From Gammaproteobacteria bacterium (GTDB taxonomy: Bacteria; Pseudomonadota; Gammaproteobacteria; Competibacterales; Competibacteraceae), in assembly GCA_020846135.1 (NCBI GenBank), contig JADLEK010000036.1:1-64000 (forward strand): a stretch of DNA of 64,000 nt. The letters are read 5' to 3'. Of this stretch, positions 28,006 through 37,284 are shown piece after piece. The position numbers and the translations under genes were made by a program. The notes below the pieces were generated by a model. That model saw only the letters and a list, made by a program, of their open reading frames with translations. It did not search any database and was not told the DNA's origin. Positions within the stretch are counted from its first letter, which is position 1; the number at the start of each line of letters is the position of its first letter.

Positions 28006-29010
28006 ATGACTGCCGTTGCCGTCGATTCCGCCTTCGTCTACACCGATTTGCAGGGATTGGCCGGCTTGCGCAATCAGGCCCAGCAGAAAACGCCCGATGC
28101 CACTCGTAAAGCCGCCCAGCAGTTCGAAGCCGTCTTTATTCAGATGATGCTGAAAAGCATGCGCGCCGCCAGTCTGGGCGAGGGCGGGATCATGGATAAC
28201 GACCAGACCCGGCTGTACATGGACATGTTCGACCAGCAGATCGCCTTGACCATGGCGCAACAGGGGGGGCTGGGCATGGCCGATCAAATGGCCAAGCAGA
28301 TCGACGGCAATGTCGCCGCCCATCCGCCGACCCGCCCGATCTCGCCCACGATCAGCGGCGATCCCTTGGCGATGCTGCGCCAGGTGGAAAGAATTCGGGG
28401 CAGCGTGACGATGCCCACTGCAACAGCAATGGCCAAGCCAGCCGCCAATGATGCCCGGGTTGCTGAACCGGTCAGCGATGCGCCGTTTGAACCCTCCTCG
28501 CCGGCGGCGTTCGTGCGGCGGATGTGGCCACACGCCCAGCAGGCCGCGAGCCGGTTGGGCGTTGCGCCGGAAGTGCTGATCGCCCAGGCCGCCCACGAAA
28601 CCGGCTGGGGGAAATCCCTGCCGCAATTCAGCGATGGCCGCAGCAGCCATAATCTGTTCGGGATCAAGGCGAACCGCAGTTGGGAAGGCGAGCGGGTGGT
28701 CAACTCCACTTTAGAATTCGTCGGCGGAGTGCCGGTCCGGCAACGCGACGGCTTCCGGGCCTATGCCTCGTATGCCGATAGCTTCAACGACTACGCGGAT
28801 TTCCTGCAAAACAATCCGCGTTATGGCGAAGCGCTGAACCTGGTCAAGGACGGCGTGGCTTATCTGCGCGCCTTGCAGCAGGCCGGCTACGCCACCGATC
28901 CGAACTACGCGAAGAAAATTCAGGGATTGATCAACGGCCCGGCATTTGACGAGGCGCTCGATGCGCTCAAGTCGGCGCTGACACAGCCGATACCTCACGT
29001 AAGAGGGTAA
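28006..29010 (+). CDS. flgJ: Flagellar rod assembly protein / peptidoglycan hydrolase FlgJ
   Basis: This 334-aa two-domain protein has an N-terminal rod-binding domain (AAQQFEAVFIQMMLKSMRAA) and a C-terminal glucosaminidase-type hydrolase domain. The latter shows LIAQAAHETGWGKS with the catalytic glutamate, and SHNLFGIKA. It caps the growing rod and opens the peptidoglycan. The long form is typical of beta- and gammaproteobacteria. The SPOR protein gene just upstream could assist the same step. Confidence 0.94.
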   Translation: MTAVAVDSAFVYTDLQGLAGLRNQAQQKTPDATRKAAQQFEAVFIQMMLKSMRAASLGEGGIMDNDQTRLYMDMFDQQIALTMAQQGGLGMADQMAKQIDGNVAAHPPTRPISPTISGDPLAMLRQVERIRGSVTMPTATAMAKPAANDARVAEPVSDAPFEPSSPAAFVRRMWPHAQQAASRLGVAPEVLIAQAAHETGWGKSLPQFSDGRSSHNLFGIKANRSWEGERVVNSTLEFVGGVPVRQRDGFRAYASYADSFNDYADFLQNNPRYGEALNLVKDGVAYLRALQQAGYATDPNYAKKIQGLINGPAFDEALDALKSALTQPIPHVRG

Positions 29011-29071
29011 GGCAGCCTGTTCAAGGCTGCGCTCGAGATACGAGCAGCCTGACCGCTGGAGGAACCCAATC

Positions 29072-30727
29072 ATGGTCGATATCACCCGCACTGGTCTGTC
29101 AGGACTGATGGCTTCCCAGCGCTCGCTCGCCACCACCAGCCACAACATCACTAATGTTAATACGGCTGGCTACACCCGGCAGCGCGCCAATTTGATCAGT
29201 AGCCGCCCGGAATATATCAGCGGCGGCGCGGCTTATCCCCAATACATCGGTACAGGCGTTAGCGTTCAGTCGGTCACCCGGGTTTACGACCAGTTTTTGA
29301 CCCAGCAGGTCCGAAGCTACAGCTCCAATGTCGGGCAACTGGAAACTCAGGATCAGTGGATCAGTCAGTTGGACGGCATTCTGGGCGATGGCAGCACGGG
29401 ATTAACCCCAGCGCTCAACCAGTTTTTCGCTTCCGCGCAGGATGTCGCCAACAGTCCGGCATCGCTGCCGGTGCGACAGGCGTTGCTCGGTCAGGCTGAA
29501 ACCCTGGCTGGTCAGTTCAACGCGCTGGACAGCCAGATGAATACGCTGCGCGATGGCGTTAATCAGGAGTTGCGCGGCACGGTGACGACTATTAATGGGC
29601 TGGCGGAAAATATCGCCAAGGCTAATGCTGCGATTGTGGGTTCACCCGGCGGCGGTGCTGCCGCTTCACCCGATTTGCTCGATCAGCGGGATCAACTGGT
29701 GGCGGATCTGGCGCAGAAGGTGTCGGTCAATACCGCGATTCAGTCAGACGGTTCGATGAGCGTATTCATCGGCAAGGGCCAGAGTCTGGTGATGGGTGTT
29801 AATGCCAGTGTCCTGGAAACCAAACCTTCCTCCTCAGACTCGCGCAAGCTGGATATTCAATTCAAACAAACCGGCGCGGTGATTACCGATACCTTTAACA
29901 GCGGCGAGGTCGGTGGTCTGCTCACTTTTCAGAACCAGGTACTGGACCCGGCGCAAAACAAGCTGGGCTTGATGGCGGCAGGATTGGCGGAAACTTTTAA
30001 TGAGCAACATAAATTAGGGTTGGATCTGAATGGTGATGCTGGTGACGATTTCTTTAACATCGAAACTCCACAGGCCATACCCAATGCAAACAATAATAAA
30101 GCGACTAATGCAAATTTGGCGGTGACTATTACTGATATTAACCAGGTTAAACCTAGTGATTATGAAGTCAAGTATGATGGCGTCAATTACACGATGCGGC
30201 GTTTGTCTGACGATCAGGTTGTTTACAATAATACGGCTTTCCCTCCTGCTACGCCGGTAGAAGGTTTGACGATTAATCTGAACAGTGGATCAATAAGTCC
30301 TGGCGATGGCTTTCTAATTCAGCCCACCCGCCTGATGGCAACCAGCTTTGGCGTAAAAATCAAGGATCCTAGTTTGTTTGCCGCTGCCGATTCAGCAGGA
30401 GGTGTTGGAAATAATGCAAATGCCTTAAAACTGGCTGCTCTGCAAACTGAAAAAACACTGTTGAATGGCTCTAGTACTTATCAGGATTTATACAGCCAAA
30501 CAGTTTCCCAAGTTGGCACCCAAGGTAACCAAACCCACAGCACTCTTCTATCGCAACAAGCCCTGCTGGAACAAGCCACTCAAGCGCGGGATGGCGTTTC
30601 CGGCGTCAATCTCGACGAGGAAGCAGCCAATCTGATGCGTTACCAGCAAGCCTATGAAGCTTCTGCGAAGGTTATTCAGGTTGGCGACTCGATCATTCAG
30701 ACTTTGCTGGCTGCGGTTAGGGGATAA
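29072..30727 (+). CDS. flgK: Flagellar hook-filament junction protein FlgK (HAP1)
   Basis: This 551-aa junction protein has the conserved N-terminus (TSHNITNVNTAGYTRQRANL) and C-terminus (GVSGVNLDEEAANLMRYQQAYEASAKVI) of FlgK. The ATG is preceded by GGAGGA. The region 30000-30500 that encodes the variable outer domain is richer in A and T than the rest. flgL follows after 3 bases. The preceding 61-base gap contains a small GCAGCCTG...CAAGGCTGC inverted repeat. Confidence 0.95.
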   Translation: MVDITRTGLSGLMASQRSLATTSHNITNVNTAGYTRQRANLISSRPEYISGGAAYPQYIGTGVSVQSVTRVYDQFLTQQVRSYSSNVGQLETQDQWISQLDGILGDGSTGLTPALNQFFASAQDVANSPASLPVRQALLGQAETLAGQFNALDSQMNTLRDGVNQELRGTVTTINGLAENIAKANAAIVGSPGGGAAASPDLLDQRDQLVADLAQKVSVNTAIQSDGSMSVFIGKGQSLVMGVNASVLETKPSSSDSRKLDIQFKQTGAVITDTFNSGEVGGLLTFQNQVLDPAQNKLGLMAAGLAETFNEQHKLGLDLNGDAGDDFFNIETPQAIPNANNNKATNANLAVTITDINQVKPSDYEVKYDGVNYTMRRLSDDQVVYNNTAFPPATPVEGLTINLNSGSISPGDGFLIQPTRLMATSFGVKIKDPSLFAAADSAGGVGNNANALKLAALQTEKTLLNGSSTYQDLYSQTVSQVGTQGNQTHSTLLSQQALLEQATQARDGVSGVNLDEEAANLMRYQQAYEASAKVIQVGDSIIQTLLAAVRG

Positions 30728-30730
30728 GCC

Positions 30731-31648
30731 ATGTTGCGCATTGCTACTAATCAACTCTATTACCAGGCTGCTAAAACCATGGGTGAGCGTCAGACGGCGC
30801 TAGCTAAGGTTCAGCAACAGATGGCGACCGGCAATCGCCTGCTGACCAATTCGGACGATCCAGTGGGTAGCGCTCGGCTACTGGGATTAAATGAGGAACT
30901 GAGTCGTTATGATCAATATCAGCGTAATACCGATCTGGCGAATGGCCGGCTGAATCTGGAGGAGACAGTACTGGAAGGGACTGGCGAGGTGTTGCAGCGC
31001 GTCCGTGAACTGACCGTGCAAGCTAATAACGACACACTGAACGATAGCGACCGACGCGACATCGCTACGCAAATTCGGCAATTACATGGAGAGCTGGTAG
31101 GACTGGCGAATACCCAGGATGGTAATGGTGAATATCTGTTTGCCGGGTTTAAGAGTCACACCCAGCCGTTTGTGCTGGATGGAAACAACCAGGCGATTTA
31201 TCAGGGCGATCAAGGCCAGCGTTTGATTAAAGCGGGTCCCAATCTGGATGTTGCGGTCGGAGATTCAGGCATCGATGTTTTTCAGGTTGATTCCACTGAT
31301 CCTGCCAAGGGCCTGTTTGCAACTCTCGACAAACTGGCATCAGCGATGGAAACGCCATCAGCACAATTCCATCAGGCGATGGCGGATGGTTTAGCCGCAC
31401 TGGATGTAGGGTTTGACAACTTGTCCGGAATTCGCGCCAAGGTCGGGGCGCGGATGAATGCGCTGGAGGATCAGCAAAACACCAATGGCGATTTTGCGGT
31501 TCATCTCCAACAGATCATCGGCGAGATTGGCGATCTCGATTATGCCGAGGCGGCAACCCGGTTGAGTCGGGAAACGCTGGTTTTGCAGGCGGCGCAACAG
31601 TCGTTCGTGAAGATTCAAGGGCTGTCGCTGTTCAACTACATGCGCTAA
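30731..31648 (+). CDS. flgL: Flagellar hook-filament junction protein FlgL (HAP3)
   Basis: This 305-aa flagellin-like junction protein begins MLRIATNQLYYQAAKTM and carries LLTNSDDPVGSARLLGL near the start. It ends with LSRETLVLQAAQQSFVKIQGLSLFNYM, typical of FlgL. It closes the operon, and a clear terminator follows 20 bases after the stop. No flagellin gene lies beyond it in this window. Confidence 0.95.
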   Translation: MLRIATNQLYYQAAKTMGERQTALAKVQQQMATGNRLLTNSDDPVGSARLLGLNEELSRYDQYQRNTDLANGRLNLEETVLEGTGEVLQRVRELTVQANNDTLNDSDRRDIATQIRQLHGELVGLANTQDGNGEYLFAGFKSHTQPFVLDGNNQAIYQGDQGQRLIKAGPNLDVAVGDSGIDVFQVDSTDPAKGLFATLDKLASAMETPSAQFHQAMADGLAALDVGFDNLSGIRAKVGARMNALEDQQNTNGDFAVHLQQIIGEIGDLDYAEAATRLSRETLVLQAAQQSFVKIQGLSLFNYMR

Positions 31649-31668
31649 CCGTGATCAGCCAGGCAATG

Positions 31669-31692
31669 AACCCGCCCCGTGCGGGTTTTTTG
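31669..31692 (+). terminator. Rho-independent terminator after flgL
   Basis: AACCCGC and GCGGGTT pair across a five-base loop, followed directly by a T-run. It ends the flg operon and may also serve the converging spoT gene from the other side only weakly. Confidence 0.85.
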
Positions 31693-31727
31693 TTGCCGGT
31701 TTAGAAGGTAAATCCCGGTTGATCTAC

Positions 31728-33992
31728 TCAGCCGCGCCGAGCCAGCCGCAGCACTTCCGGCAAAGCGCGCAACTGGCGCATCACCCGGGCCAAATGAGCG
31801 CGGTCGCGGACATTGATCAGCAAATGCACCGTAGTAGCGTTGCCGTCGCGTTCCGAGGTGTTAATGGTTTCGATGTTGGTGTCGTCAGTCGCGGCGATGG
31901 CGGCGGCGATGGTCGCCAGTACGCCGCGCTTGTTGGCGACCTCCAGTCGCAGTTCGGCGCTGAAGTCTGCATTGAGCGACGGCGCCCACTCGACCTCGAT
32001 CCACTTTTCAGGATTTTTCTTGTAACTGCCGACGTTTTTGCAGGTATCCCGATGGATGACGATGCCGCGCCCGGTATTGAGATAACCAATAATCGGGTCG
32101 CCTGGCAATGGCCGACAGCACTTGCCAAAGCTGACGACCGTACCCTCAGCGCCCTTGATCAACAACGGTTTGACGCCAACATCCAGCGCCGCCTCATCCT
32201 CACCGCCTTCCGGTAGCAGCCGCTTGGCGATCAGCGCTGCAACCCGGTTGCCCAGGCCAATATCGGCCAGCACCTCGTCAAAACTGCTCAGGTTGAATTC
32301 CCGCACCAGATTTTTAATCCGCCGGGTCGGCAACTCGCCTAGCCCGCCAATCCGACCGGACAGCGCCTTTTCCAGCAACCGCTTGCCCAGCAGAATCGCT
32401 TCATCGCGTTGCAGATGCTTAAGGTAATGGCGGATGCTGGCCCGCGCCTTGGCGGTGACCACGAAATTCAGCCAGGCCGGGTTAGGGCGAGCGGTGGGGG
32501 TAATCACTACCTCGACGGTCTGACCGGTCGTCAGCGGGGTGCGCAGCGGGACCAACCGTCGATCGACCTTGGCCCCGACGCAGGTGTTGCCGACATCGGA
32601 GTGAATCGCGTAGGCGAAGTCCACTGCGGTTGCGCCGCGCGGCAACTCCACGATCTCGCCGCGCGGGGTGAAGACGTACACCTCGTCGGGGAACAGATCG
32701 ACCTTGACGCTTTCCAGAAACTCAACCGGATTGCCGGCGCGGCGCTGCATATCCAGCAGATTGCGCAGCCATTCGCGGGCGCGCTGCTGGGCATGGCCGC
32801 CCTGGCCTTCGCCGCCGGACTTGTAGCGCCAGTGCGCCGCAACCCCGACCTCGGCCATGATGTGCATATCCTCGGTGCGGATTTGCACTTCAATCGGAAC
32901 GCCATTGGGGCCGAACAGCACTGTGTGCAGCGACTGGTAGCCGTTGGCCTTGGGAATGGCGATATAGTCCTTGAACCGGCCCATGATCGGTTTGTACAGG
33001 CTGTGCATCGCCCCCAGCGCCCGGTAGCAGGCGTCTACCGTCTCGACGATGATCCGCACCGCATAGACATCGTGAACCTCCTTGTAGGGCAGATGCTTGT
33101 CGCGCATCTTGCGGTAGATGCCCCACAGGTGCTTGCTGCGCCCCGCGACTCGCGCCTTGATCCCTTCCTCGTCCAGCCGAGTTTGAATCCGGGCTTCCAG
33201 TTGGCTGACGATCTCATGGCGGTTGCCGCTCATCTTGCGCACCGCCTCCTGCAATACCCGATAGCGCATCGGGTACAGGTGGCTGAAACCGAGATTCTCC
33301 AGCTCCTGGCGCAGGTGGTTCATTCCGAGCCGCCCGGCGATCGGCGCGTAAATGTCGAGGGTTTCGTGAGCGATGCGGCGGCGCGACTCGGGGCGCATCG
33401 CTCCCAGGGTACGCATGTTGTGCAGGCGGTCGGCCAGCTTGATCATGATGATCCGCAGGTCGTGGGCCATGGCCAGAAACATCTTGCGGAAGTTCTCGGC
33501 CTGCGCTTCCAGCTTGGAATTGAACTTAATCTGGGTGAGTTTGCTGACCCCGTCCACCAGCTCAGCGACCTCCGGCCCGAACCGGCTGCTGAGTTGCTCC
33601 TTGCTGTAGTGGGTGTCCTCGATCACGTCGTGCAGCAGCGCGGCCTGCAGGGTTTCGTGATCAAACCGGACATTGGCGAGAATCCGGGCGACCGCTAGCG
33701 GGTGAAAAATGTAGGGTTCGCCGCTCTTGCGGTAGACCCCGGCGTGGGCCTCGGCGGCGAACTGACCGGCTTCACGCAAACGCTCAACCTGGGCCGGCTC
33801 CAGATATTCGCTGACGATGGCGCACAGATCGTCGATGCGCAAATGCAGGTCATCCAGCCACTCGTCGTCCACCGCCAGCTTGGGACGTTGTTGCGGCGTT
33901 CCATTCCGGGCTTCCCACACCGATCCGCTGAGCGCCTTATTGATCTCTCCTGTAGCAGTCGCTGCGCCAGGCGGTTGGTTTCGATCAGGCAA
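31728..33992 (-). CDS. spoT: Bifunctional (p)ppGpp synthetase/hydrolase SpoT
   Basis: This RelA/SpoT homologue makes and degrades the alarmone (p)ppGpp. The hydrolase domain is intact, with the HD motif in LLHDVIEDTHY and RLHNMRTLGAM. The synthetase domain has YAVRIIV and YIAIPKANGYQSLHT. TGS (EIVELPRGATAVDFAY) and C-terminal ACT domains follow. The start is uncertain: TTG at 33992 has GGAG eight bases upstream and follows the rpoZ stop closely, whereas GTG at 33920 has no good site. The frame stays open to 34166 over rpoZ, but homology does not. It forms a unit with gmk and rpoZ, as usual in this class. Confidence 0.92.
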   Translation of the reverse strand: MPDRNQPPGAATATGEINKALSGSVWEARNGTPQQRPKLAVDDEWLDDLHLRIDDLCAIVSEYLEPAQVERLREAGQFAAEAHAGVYRKSGEPYIFHPLAVARILANVRFDHETLQAALLHDVIEDTHYSKEQLSSRFGPEVAELVDGVSKLTQIKFNSKLEAQAENFRKMFLAMAHDLRIIMIKLADRLHNMRTLGAMRPESRRRIAHETLDIYAPIAGRLGMNHLRQELENLGFSHLYPMRYRVLQEAVRKMSGNRHEIVSQLEARIQTRLDEEGIKARVAGRSKHLWGIYRKMRDKHLPYKEVHDVYAVRIIVETVDACYRALGAMHSLYKPIMGRFKDYIAIPKANGYQSLHTVLFGPNGVPIEVQIRTEDMHIMAEVGVAAHWRYKSGGEGQGGHAQQRAREWLRNLLDMQRRAGNPVEFLESVKVDLFPDEVYVFTPRGEIVELPRGATAVDFAYAIHSDVGNTCVGAKVDRRLVPLRTPLTTGQTVEVVITPTARPNPAWLNFVVTAKARASIRHYLKHLQRDEAILLGKRLLEKALSGRIGGLGELPTRRIKNLVREFNLSSFDEVLADIGLGNRVAALIAKRLLPEGGEDEAALDVGVKPLLIKGAEGTVVSFGKCCRPLPGDPIIGYLNTGRGIVIHRDTCKNVGSYKKNPEKWIEVEWAPSLNADFSAELRLEVANKRGVLATIAAAIAATDDTNIETINTSERDGNATTVHLLINVRDRAHLARVMRQLRALPEVLRLARRG

Positions 33993-33997
33993 CTGGA

Positions 33998-34282
33998 TTA
34001 CTCCAGATCGTCGTCCAGTATTGCAGCGGCGACCGGCTCCGGTTCGACCACAACATCCACGGCTGACTTGCCGACGGGGCGACGATATTTTTCCTGAAGG
34101 AGCCGATCCAGCTTGCCTTCGGCCAGCTCGCGCAGGGCGACCACTGTGGGTTTGTCGTTTTCCCACGGCACCAGCGCCTCCCGGCCCAGCGCCAGTTCAC
34201 GCGCACGGCGGGAGGCGACCAGCACCAGTTCAAACCGGTTATCTACCCGGTCCAGACAGTCTTCAACGGTAATTCGAGCCAT
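33998..34282 (-). CDS. rpoZ: RNA polymerase omega subunit RpoZ
   Basis: This 94-aa subunit begins [20 protein letters not shown] and includes [13 protein letters not shown] and [13 protein letters not shown], all typical of omega. The acidic tail DDDLE is common. It lies between gmk and spoT on the minus strand. The spoT start overlaps the end region closely, so the two are probably translated from one message. Confidence 0.96.
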   Translation of the reverse strand: MARITVEDCLDRVDNRFELVLVASRRARELALGREALVPWENDKPTVVALRELAEGKLDRLLQEKYRRPVGKSAVDVVVEPEPVAAAILDDDLE

Positions 34283-34348
34283 CAGGCGTTCTCCACATCC
34301 ACAGTCGGTGCTGAAAATAAGCCATGCAGTGTAATGACTTCTACCGAA

Positions 34349-35399
<1,051 letters not shown>

Positions 35400-35465
35400 T
35401 CATCCTCTCCTTTCAGGTTTTGATTTTGGGGTTGAAACGGCAATCTACGGCGCGGACGAACCTGG

Positions 35466-36896
35466 TCAGTCCCATAACTCGCGGGGATAATCGCGGTACA
35501 GATTCCGAAACGCCTGCTGATACTGCCGGTCGGCAACGACGATCCGGGCCAGTTCCCAGGGGCGCGTGAGGTGGCGCTGCACCCGCAATGGATGCCGCCG
35601 GCCGGCCTCAGCGATCTGGCGGGCGAATAATCCGCCAAACTCGCGCAAGGGCAAGGCAGTCGGCGTCAGCGGGTGCATACAGTCATGCAACTCGTAGGCG
35701 TCGCCGCACCAGAATCCGGGCCGCACCGCAGCATAATCAGCGGTGCCGGGCGAGGGGGTGCAGACCGTGAAGCTGCATTGCGCCGGCGGCATGGCGTTGA
35801 CGTAATCGCGCAGGCGCGCAAATTCAGCGTGACCGTATTCCGGGCGGATCATAAAAGCGGCATGGCAGGCAATTCCCAATTGGCGCAAGGTCTCATGGGC
35901 GCGTTCGTTATGCGCTACTGTGCCGCCTTTACACGCCGCTTTCAATTCCTGATTGGTGGCGAATTCAAAGCCAACAAAAACTCCATCCAGACCGATCTCC
36001 CGCCAGCGCCGCAGCAGTTCCGGCGAATGCAGTACGGTGGTCGCCCGGGTCCAGGCGAAATAGCGTTTTTTCACCCCGCGCCGCGCCAGAGCTTCCGCCA
36101 GTTCAAAGCCATAAGCCTCGTCGATGAAGTTCTCATCGTCGGAAAAATAGACATGATCGGCCTGGATCCGCGCCAGTTCCTCGGCCACGACTTCGGCGGG
36201 ACGCGGCTGATGAACGCCGCCGCACAGCAGTGGCACGATGCAGAACGAGCAGACCATTTTGCAGCCGTAGGAGGTGCGGGCCATCGCCACCGGGGGAAAC
36301 AGAACTTGCCAGTGGCGGGGATTTTCGCAGGCCCAGATGCAGGAATAGGCGCGGGCATTCCACAGATCGCGCCGGGGCAACGGCAAGGTTTCCGGGTCAG
36401 GATAGCGCGGCCATTCCGCCGCCGCCGCCGGGTCATAGCGGTCGCCGGCGAACAGCAGATGGGAAATGCCTTCCGGTTCTGCGCCTTTGGTCAGCGCTGC
36501 AATCAGGGCGCGGAACGGGGAGCAGCCTTCGCCACGCACGATGTAGTCAAGCGCCGGGATATTGCAATCATCCGGGGCCACCGTGGCGTGATGGCCGCCA
36601 ACCACGATCCGCGTTTTCGGCAGTAATCGCCGGACCAGTCCCGCCAGCCGCTTGAGGTGGCCCGATTCGTGGCTGTAGGCGGTAAATCCAACCAGATCAG
36701 GTTGAAAATGACCGAGTTCCCGTTTCAGCGTCCAGTCGGGAAAGCGGTGCAGCCGCAAATCCAGGACCCGCACTTCATGACCGGCGGGAACTACGGCGGC
36801 CAGATAGCCCAGTTCCAGCGGTTCCAGACATTGGAAGCCTTGCAACGCGAGTACGGTCGGCAAGGTCGCTTTGGGTTTAATCAGCAGAATACGCAT
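35466..36896 (-). CDS. B12-binding-domain radical SAM protein
   Basis: This 476-aa protein has an N-terminal cobalamin-binding fold (about residues 1-140; GLTAYSHE-like region and VVGGHHAT) and then a radical SAM core. The core carries CKMVCSFC, a CX3CX2C cluster motif. Downstream come YFSDDENF and GLDGVFVGFEF, typical of SAM-radical methylase-like enzymes. The ATG at 36896 has AAGGA seven bases upstream. The substrate cannot be told; family members methylate or rearrange lipids, bacteriochlorins and natural products. It stands alone, next to the defence-like island. Confidence 0.85.
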   Translation of the reverse strand: MRILLIKPKATLPTVLALQGFQCLEPLELGYLAAVVPAGHEVRVLDLRLHRFPDWTLKRELGHFQPDLVGFTAYSHESGHLKRLAGLVRRLLPKTRIVVGGHHATVAPDDCNIPALDYIVRGEGCSPFRALIAALTKGAEPEGISHLLFAGDRYDPAAAAEWPRYPDPETLPLPRRDLWNARAYSCIWACENPRHWQVLFPPVAMARTSYGCKMVCSFCIVPLLCGGVHQPRPAEVVAEELARIQADHVYFSDDENFIDEAYGFELAEALARRGVKKRYFAWTRATTVLHSPELLRRWREIGLDGVFVGFEFATNQELKAACKGGTVAHNERAHETLRQLGIACHAAFMIRPEYGHAEFARLRDYVNAMPPAQCSFTVCTPSPGTADYAAVRPGFWCGDAYELHDCMHPLTPTALPLREFGGLFARQIAEAGRRHPLRVQRHLTRPWELARIVVADRQYQQAFRNLYRDYPRELWD

Positions 36897-37069
36897 GAAG
36901 GGGTCCTTATCTTTCACCATTCATTCGGATCAGCAAGCCTGTCGAACCGTCGAAATAATCCAGGAAGGGGAAATTTTAACCACTGAGGACTCTTTTGCAA
37001 ATAACCCATGCGTCTACTAAATTGCAAGTGTTTGTATTTCAAGATTAATGCAATTAAGTTTTGATTAGG

Positions 37070-37272
37070 TTATTTCCGTACAGCCCCTGAGGGCTGAAAC
37101 TTAGTAAAAACCTCGTCAACTTTAATTAGCTTTAATCTTTGAGTTACTAAATCGTGGGCAAGTTCATAAACAAACCATCCGATTTCACCCTCTTCTTTTT
37201 AAACAGCATCTAAACCGGAAATTGGCAGCGTTTCATAAAATCCCTTATTTAACGCAACTGCGATCTTGCTTT
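37070..37272 (-). pseudogene. C-terminal remnant of a NotI-like restriction endonuclease
   Basis: A reading frame with one internal TAA encodes QSKIAVALNKGFYETLPI, then stop, then GEIGWFVYELAHDL and EVFTKFQPSGAV, ending with TAA at 37070-37072. The pattern recalls the end of NotI-family enzymes (a K-AVA...FY-TLP segment, then W-IYDL, then VYT-F). No start or N-terminal part remains: it begins about 13 bases after the stop of the large helicase on the same strand. I recognise the family by eye only. The rest of the gap, 36897-37069, holds nothing I can support. Confidence 0.5.
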
Positions 37273-37284
37273 GGTATGTTCATA

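Noticed and set aside
32409-33698. A 429-codon plus-strand frame within spoT
   Set aside because: It lies antisense to a clearly conserved gene and its product has no recognisable domain; long antisense frames are common in GC-rich DNA.
36897-37069. The gap before the restriction-enzyme remnant, considered for a small gene or RNA
   Set aside because: Only a short CAGCCCCTGAGGGCTG palindrome near 37081 stands out, and it lies within the remnant; no gene or promoter can be supported.
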